A DNA stretch of 64,000 nucleotides from Desulfuromonadales bacterium. GTDB taxonomy: Bacteria > Desulfobacterota > Desulfuromonadia > Desulfuromonadales > BM103. The position numbers were made by a program, and so were the translations under genes. Below the pieces are notes generated by a model. The model did not search any database and had not been told where the DNA came from. It was given only the letters and a program-made list of their open reading frames with translations. The stretch spans positions 23,210-87,209 of the forward strand of contig JAQYVY010000007.1 of NCBI GenBank assembly GCA_030145195.1, written 5' to 3'. This document shows, piece after piece, positions 59,582 to 64,000 of the stretch. How positions within the stretch are numbered: position 1 is the first letter of the stretch; every line of letters starts with the position of its first letter.

Positions 59582-60364
59582 ATGAACGTTTTCTATTTGA
59601 GCCTGATTGTGTTGCTGGTCTATATGACCGCGATCTTTGGCCTCGCCCTCTGGCTCAAGGACAACAGCATTGTCGACGTGGCCTACGGCCTTGCCTTCGT
59701 GCTGGTCTGCTGGTTGGCCTTCCTGGCTTTTGGCGAGGGGCACCCCCGACAGTGGTTGCTCGTCGTCCTCATCTCAAGCTGGGGGCTACGTCTGGCTTGG
59801 CATATTCTTCTACGCAAGCAAGGTGAAGGCGAAGACTTTCGTTATCGCCAGTGGCGCGAAGAGTGGGGCGAGACGTTTCTTTGGCGCAGTTTCCTGCAGA
59901 TTTTTATGCTGCAGGGGACCGTGGTTTTTGGGGTTGCTCTGCCCGCCTTGTTGGTCATCAACAGTCCGGGGCCAAGCCTTGGTGTTCTGGAGATAACAGG
60001 AACGCTGCTCTGGTTGTTCGGCTTTGGTTTCGAGGCCATCGGCGATTGGCAGCTTTTGCGCTTCAAGCGCAACGTTGAGAACCGCGGCAAAATTATCCAG
60101 CGCGGGCTTTGGCGCTACACGCGGCATCCGAATTATTTCGGTGAAGCCGTCCTCTGGTGGGGGCTGTTCCTGATCGCCCTCAAGGTCCCATATGGGGCCG
60201 TGGCCGTGCTCAGCCCCTTATTGATCAACTTTCTGCTGTTGAAAGTTTCTGGAATCCCCATGCTCGAGGCCAAATATCAGAGCAATCCGGAATTTACCGC
60301 CTACAAAGCTCGGACCAACGCGTTCTTTCCCTGGTTTCCAAAGCCTGGAGGTTTGCATGAATGA
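59582..60364 (+). CDS. DUF1295 membrane protein (steroid 5-alpha-reductase-like)
   Basis: 260 residues from ATG 59582. Six to seven membrane helices; the C-terminus carries GLWRYTRHPNYFGEAVLWWG and MLEAKYQSNPEFTAYKARTNAFFPWFPK, the marks of DUF1295/ICMT-like methyltransferase or reductase folds. It starts an operon with FAD oxidase and cyclopropane synthase, a grouping known from ChrR/RpoE regulons in alpha-proteobacteria; the reaction is not fixed. Overlaps the next gene by 8 bases. Confidence 0.85.
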   Translation: MNVFYLSLIVLLVYMTAIFGLALWLKDNSIVDVAYGLAFVLVCWLAFLAFGEGHPRQWLLVVLISSWGLRLAWHILLRKQGEGEDFRYRQWREEWGETFLWRSFLQIFMLQGTVVFGVALPALLVINSPGPSLGVLEITGTLLWLFGFGFEAIGDWQLLRFKRNVENRGKIIQRGLWRYTRHPNYFGEAVLWWGLFLIALKVPYGAVAVLSPLLINFLLLKVSGIPMLEAKYQSNPEFTAYKARTNAFFPWFPKPGGLHE

Positions 60365-61646
60365 GGTTCCCAACATACCGCCCCAAGGGCAAAAGATTGC
60401 CGTAATTGGCGGCGGTGTTGCTGGTATTGTTGCTGCCCACCTGTTGCAGCAGCGACATGACGTCACGCTCTTCGAGCAGAATGATTACCTCGGCGGGCAT
60501 ACCCACACCATTGAAATCAAAGACGGGCCCGATGCCGGTCTGGCGGTTGATACCGGCTTCATCGTCCTCAACGATGCCACCTACCCGCTGTTTCGCAAAT
60601 TTCTTGCCCGACTGGGAGTCGAAGCTCGGGTTTCGGAGATGTCTTTCGGTTTCCAGTGTCAGCGAACCGGCCTGGTTTATGCCGGCACGGACTTCAACGG
60701 CCTGTTCGCCCAGCGGCGCAACCTGGTCAGTCCAGCCTTTTACCGTTTTCTCCTGGAAATTCTGCGGTTCAACAAACAGGCTCAGGAAGATCTTGATAAG
60801 AAAGACTTCTCCCAGGTCACTCTCGGCGAGTATCTGGAAAGTGGGCGTTACTCAACCTTTATGATCGACAACTACTTGCTGCCGATGGCGGCGGCGATCT
60901 GGTCGACACCGACAATGCAGCTCCATGCTTTCCCGGCCAGCCCGTTTCTGCACTTTTTCCGCAACCATGGTCTACTCTCTTTTCGTAATCGGCCCCTGTG
61001 GCGAACTGTGGTTGGCGGCAGCCATGCCTACGTTAAAGCTTTTGCCAAGGCTTTCAAGGGGACCTTACATCTCGATTCAGCGGTGCAGGGTATCACTCGT
61101 GAGGCAGAACAAGCTCGGCTCAGCTTCCCTGATGGCCACACACAGAGCTTTGATCAGGTCGTGATTGCCACCCATGCCGACCAGGCCTTACGCCTGTTGC
61201 AAGACCCGACGGAGCTGGAACTGCAACTGCTTTCACCATGGCAATACCAGTTAAATCAAACAGTTTTGCACACGGACTCATCAATCTTGCCAAGCCAGAA
61301 ACACGCCTGGGCGGCCTGGAACTTTACCCGAGAGGCGAAAACAGTAGAGGATCGACCGGTCTATGTCTCCTATTACATGAACCGGCTGCAGGGATTAAAG
61401 GCAAAGAACGATTATTGTGTCACCCTCAATCGCCACCAAGCATTCAAACCGGAAACCGTGATTGCCGAGATGGATTATCATCACCCGCTGTACAGCTTCG
61501 ATTCGATGGCGACCCAGTCGAAACTGCCGCAGTTGAATGGCTGCAACCAGACCTATTTCTGCGGCAGCTATTTCGGTTACGGCTTCCATGAAGATGCCGT
61601 CAGGGCCGGTGTCGGCGTGGCAAAAGCTTTCGGACTCGAATTATGA
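60357..61646 (+). CDS. FAD-dependent amine oxidase-like protein of the lipid operon
   Basis: 429 residues. FAD site IAVIGGGVAGIVAAHLLQQRHDVTLFEQND at the N-terminus, then YLGGHTHTI and VDTGFIVLNDATYPLF, typical of the NAD(P)-binding Rossmann oxidase always found with DUF1365 and cyclopropane-synthase genes. Ends YFCGSYFGYGFHEDAVRAGVGVAKAFG. Probably oxidises or desaturates a fatty acyl chain. Its stop overlaps the next start (ATGA). Confidence 0.88.
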   Translation: MNEVPNIPPQGQKIAVIGGGVAGIVAAHLLQQRHDVTLFEQNDYLGGHTHTIEIKDGPDAGLAVDTGFIVLNDATYPLFRKFLARLGVEARVSEMSFGFQCQRTGLVYAGTDFNGLFAQRRNLVSPAFYRFLLEILRFNKQAQEDLDKKDFSQVTLGEYLESGRYSTFMIDNYLLPMAAAIWSTPTMQLHAFPASPFLHFFRNHGLLSFRNRPLWRTVVGGSHAYVKAFAKAFKGTLHLDSAVQGITREAEQARLSFPDGHTQSFDQVVIATHADQALRLLQDPTELELQLLSPWQYQLNQTVLHTDSSILPSQKHAWAAWNFTREAKTVEDRPVYVSYYMNRLQGLKAKNDYCVTLNRHQAFKPETVIAEMDYHHPLYSFDSMATQSKLPQLNGCNQTYFCGSYFGYGFHEDAVRAGVGVAKAFGLEL

Positions 61647-63616
61647 ATTCGAAAATTTACCATGGTGAGGTCACTCACGCCCGGCTCTCACCGGTCAAAC
61701 ACAACTTTCACTATCGGGTTTATTTTTACGCCTTCGACTTGGCAGAGTTGGCCGAACTTGCACGGCAGACCGTACTGTTTGGCTACAACCAGCGACGGCC
61801 GGTGGCTATTCATGACCAGGACTACCTAACCCCAGGCGAAGCCCCGATCCGGGAAAAACTCGAAGCGGTGCTCAAGAAAGCCGGCAAAACATTTTCTCTG
61901 GGCAAAGTCATCCTGGTCACAGCGGCACGCTTTTTTAACTACATCTTTAACCCGGTTAGTTTTTTCTACTGTCACGACAAAGCGGGGCTTCTGGTTTGTG
62001 TCGTTGCGCAGGTGCGCAATACCTTCGGCGAGATGCACCTGTATCTGCTCGATGTTCAAGGCGCTGAAAAGGTTGATGGCCAACTGCGTTTCCGTGCTGA
62101 CAAGCAATTCCACGTCTCGCCGTTTTTCCCACGCCAGGGGCACTATGAATTTCGGCTGACCGAGTCAGGCGAAGCCATCGACAACACACTCAACTATCAT
62201 CTCAATGACCAACTCGTCCTGAGCGCCCGGATCCATGGCCAAGCCCAGCCCTTAACCGGAGAGAGTCTGAAAAGGACGCTTCTTGCTCACCCGATCTGTG
62301 CCATCCTGACCATGCCGCGAATCCTCTGGCAGGCGGCGAAACTTCATTGGCAAAGGAGGTTGCCCGTGTATCACAAACCTGTTCCCAATAGCGCCATGAC
62401 CATCCGGCCTGTCCCGGCAAGCTTTATCGACCGTCTCGGTTTTAAAATGGTGACAAAATTTTTCTCGCGTTTGCCGCAGGGAGAAATAAAAATGACCACG
62501 CCGGATGGTTTGCATTATCACTTTGGTGAAACGGGAACGTCTGCGGCGATCCAGTTGTCGGTCAAAGAATTTCAGTTCTTCCGACGGGTCATGCTCTCCG
62601 GCGATATCGGTTTCGGTGAAGCCTACACTGACAGCGACTGGACCACGTCTGACCTGCCGGGGCTGTTGACGCTGCTCGCAGAAAACGAAAGTGTCATGGA
62701 TGACCGCAGCATCGTGTCGTCACTGATTGGTCGCCTGGTCAATTATCTCTGCCACCTGCAACGGCGCAATACCGTTCGCGGCAGCGCCCGCAACATCAAG
62801 GCACATTACGACCTGAGCAACGAGTTTTTCGCCACCTTCCTCGACCCGACCATGACCTATTCGTGTGCGCGGTTTATAAATGGGGAAGAGACTCTGGAGC
62901 AGGCACAGCGGAACAAGCTTGAGTCAATCATTGCAAAGGCCGGGATTACGGCTGATGACCATGTCCTCGAAATTGGTTGTGGCTGGGGCAGCTTTGCTAT
63001 TGCCGCCGTGCAACAGACCGGCTGCAAAGTTACCGGGATTACCGTCTCCAGGGAGCAGCTCGAGTTTGCCTGCCAGCGCGTTCGCGAGGCGGGCCTCGAG
63101 GATCAGATTGAACTTAAGTTTTGCGACTACCGCCACATCGAAGGGCACTATTCGAAAATCGTCTCGATCGAGATGCTTGAAGCTGTCGGCCATGCCGGTT
63201 TGAGCCCCTTTTTTGAGGCCTGTGATAAGGCCCTGCTCCCCGGCGGACGAGCCATGATCCAGGTCATTACCATTCCGGATCGCAAATATAACGCTTATCG
63301 CTACAGCTGCGACTGGATTCGCAAACATATCTTCCCCGGCGGGCATGTTCCGTCTGTCGGCGCGATCACAAAAGCCATGGCCAAGGGATCGGATCTGCAC
63401 CTGGACAACCTCGAACAACATGGACATGATTACGCAGAAACCATCGATCGCTGGCGGCAGACCCTGCTGGCCCGTCGACAGGAGATCCTTGATCTTGGCT
63501 ATGACGAGGCTTTCCTGCGTAAATGGGAATACTATTTCGCCTACTGCCAGGCAGGCTTCACCGCCAATATCATCGATCTGGCACAACTGGTTCTGACCAA
63601 GCCGGAGAGCTCCTGA
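61643..63616 (+). CDS. Fusion of DUF1365 and cyclopropane-fatty-acyl-phospholipid synthase
   Basis: 657 residues. The first ~240 match DUF1365 (IYHGEVTHARLSPVKHNFHYRVYFYAFDL, FFNYIFNPVSFFYCHD, ...HVSPFFPRQGHYEFR). From ~265 a full CFA synthase follows: FQFFRRVMLSGDIGFGEAYTDSDW, AHYDLSNEFFATFLDPTMTYSCARF, SAM loop VLEIGCGWGSFAIAA near residue 444, and the KYNAYRYSCDWIRKHIFPGG and ETIDRWRQT end motifs. It adds a methylene from SAM to unsaturated chains of membrane lipids. The two parts are usually neighbouring genes; here a single frame joins them. Confidence 0.9.
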   Translation: MNSKIYHGEVTHARLSPVKHNFHYRVYFYAFDLAELAELARQTVLFGYNQRRPVAIHDQDYLTPGEAPIREKLEAVLKKAGKTFSLGKVILVTAARFFNYIFNPVSFFYCHDKAGLLVCVVAQVRNTFGEMHLYLLDVQGAEKVDGQLRFRADKQFHVSPFFPRQGHYEFRLTESGEAIDNTLNYHLNDQLVLSARIHGQAQPLTGESLKRTLLAHPICAILTMPRILWQAAKLHWQRRLPVYHKPVPNSAMTIRPVPASFIDRLGFKMVTKFFSRLPQGEIKMTTPDGLHYHFGETGTSAAIQLSVKEFQFFRRVMLSGDIGFGEAYTDSDWTTSDLPGLLTLLAENESVMDDRSIVSSLIGRLVNYLCHLQRRNTVRGSARNIKAHYDLSNEFFATFLDPTMTYSCARFINGEETLEQAQRNKLESIIAKAGITADDHVLEIGCGWGSFAIAAVQQTGCKVTGITVSREQLEFACQRVREAGLEDQIELKFCDYRHIEGHYSKIVSIEMLEAVGHAGLSPFFEACDKALLPGGRAMIQVITIPDRKYNAYRYSCDWIRKHIFPGGHVPSVGAITKAMAKGSDLHLDNLEQHGHDYAETIDRWRQTLLARRQEILDLGYDEAFLRKWEYYFAYCQAGFTANIIDLAQLVLTKPESS

Positions 63617-63627
63617 AGGACTGCCCG

Positions 63628-64000
63628 ATGTGCCTGCCTCCCCTTACAACCAAGCTCCTCAATGTCGCAATCTATCAGCTCGGCTGGTTCTGTTGTGTGC
63701 TTGGCGCAGCCCGGGGCTTTCCGATCGCAGGCGCACTGATCGGCTTATTGCTTGCCGGTCTGCATCTGCTGTTGGCGGTCTCCTGGAAAAACGAGGCCTT
63801 GTTGATGGTCGCAGCCTGTTTGCTTGGGGTCGTGATTGACTCCATTCAGCAGGGCTTCGGCTTGTTCACCTTCACGCGCGATCCTGCGTGGCCGTTCTGG
63901 CTGCCGCTCTGGGTGTTTGTTATCTGGGCGCAGTTCGCGACACTCTTCCACTACGCTTTGCACTGGCTGTCAGGGCGCTACTTCCTCGCGGCAATCTTCG
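63628..64000 (+). CDS. DUF2878 membrane protein, N-terminal part
   Basis: 124 codons from ATG 63628 with AAGGA in front, running off the right edge without a stop. Several membrane helices (VAIYQLGWFCCVLGAARG, ALIGLLLAGLHLLLAVSW, LMVAACLLGVVIDSIQQGFGLF) and WPFWLPLWVFVIWAQFATLFHYAL, which is the DUF2878 signature. It is the usual partner in this lipid operon. Function unknown. Confidence 0.85.
   Translation, partial: MCLPPLTTKLLNVAIYQLGWFCCVLGAARGFPIAGALIGLLLAGLHLLLAVSWKNEALLMVAACLLGVVIDSIQQGFGLFTFTRDPAWPFWLPLWVFVIWAQFATLFHYALHWLSGRYFLAAIF

Overview
The window is a 64 kb piece of chromosome around the replication origin of a delta-proteobacterium, most likely an anaerobic member of the Desulfuromonadales (Geobacter/Desulfuromonas/Pelobacter relatives). 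The basis is inference from gene order: rpmH-rnpA-yidD-yidC-jag-mnmE-mnmG-rsmG-parA-parB-bactofilin-atp on one side of the origin and dnaA-dnaN-recF-gyrB-gyrA on the other. A fused lactate-oxidation iron-sulfur protein and a selenocysteine-containing peroxiredoxin fit the same group. No tRNA, rRNA, CRISPR array, transposase or phage gene was recognised.

Layout. 0-7.4 kb: housekeeping genes, mostly on the minus strand (darP, dtd, nfo, HAD phosphatase, dapF, cupin, zinc ribbon, rsmE, prmA), with a tautomerase and an MBL hydrolase on the plus strand. 7.7-12.9 kb: a DUF299 kinase/pyrophosphorylase and two two-component systems. 12.9-14.85 kb: an unusual block in which an operon of two 48-residue membrane peptides occurs twice, 995 bp apart, facing the second two-component system. 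14.85-19.9 kb: a FadR-type regulator, a truncated glycolate-oxidase fragment, and a lactate-utilisation operon (lutC, fused lutB-lutA, circularly permuted ATP-grasp protein), with matching operator-like palindromes. 20-23.6 kb: a membrane protein, a second GntR regulator with a palindromic operator, a K+ channel with an altered filter, and a TIM-barrel protein. 23.7-29.6 kb: F1-ATPase plus b/b' genes. 29.8-39.4 kb: bactofilin, parAB with two parS sites, tRNA modification, membrane insertion, rnpA and rpmH.

The origin lies around dnaA: a perfect DnaA box upstream, and in the dnaA-dnaN gap an unwinding element (DnaA box, short GC spacer, repeated CTA trios). Genes run away from it on both sides (minus from 39.4 down to 23.7 kb, plus from 39.7 to 54.3 kb), so they are on the leading strands. 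48.4-54.3 kb: TPR protein, gpsA, cyclophilin, an altered EEP-fold protein, nth and a Kef/CBS antiporter. 54.5-64 kb is accessory: a Lon fragment, a periplasmic selenoprotein peroxiredoxin, a PPOX-PEP-synthase-like pair, and a lipid-modification operon (DUF1295, FAD oxidase, fused DUF1365-cyclopropane synthase, DUF2878) running off the right edge.

The best candidates for something undescribed are the duplicated two-peptide operon beside the NarX-like kinase/regulator pair, and the ATP-grasp enzyme translationally coupled to lactate oxidation.
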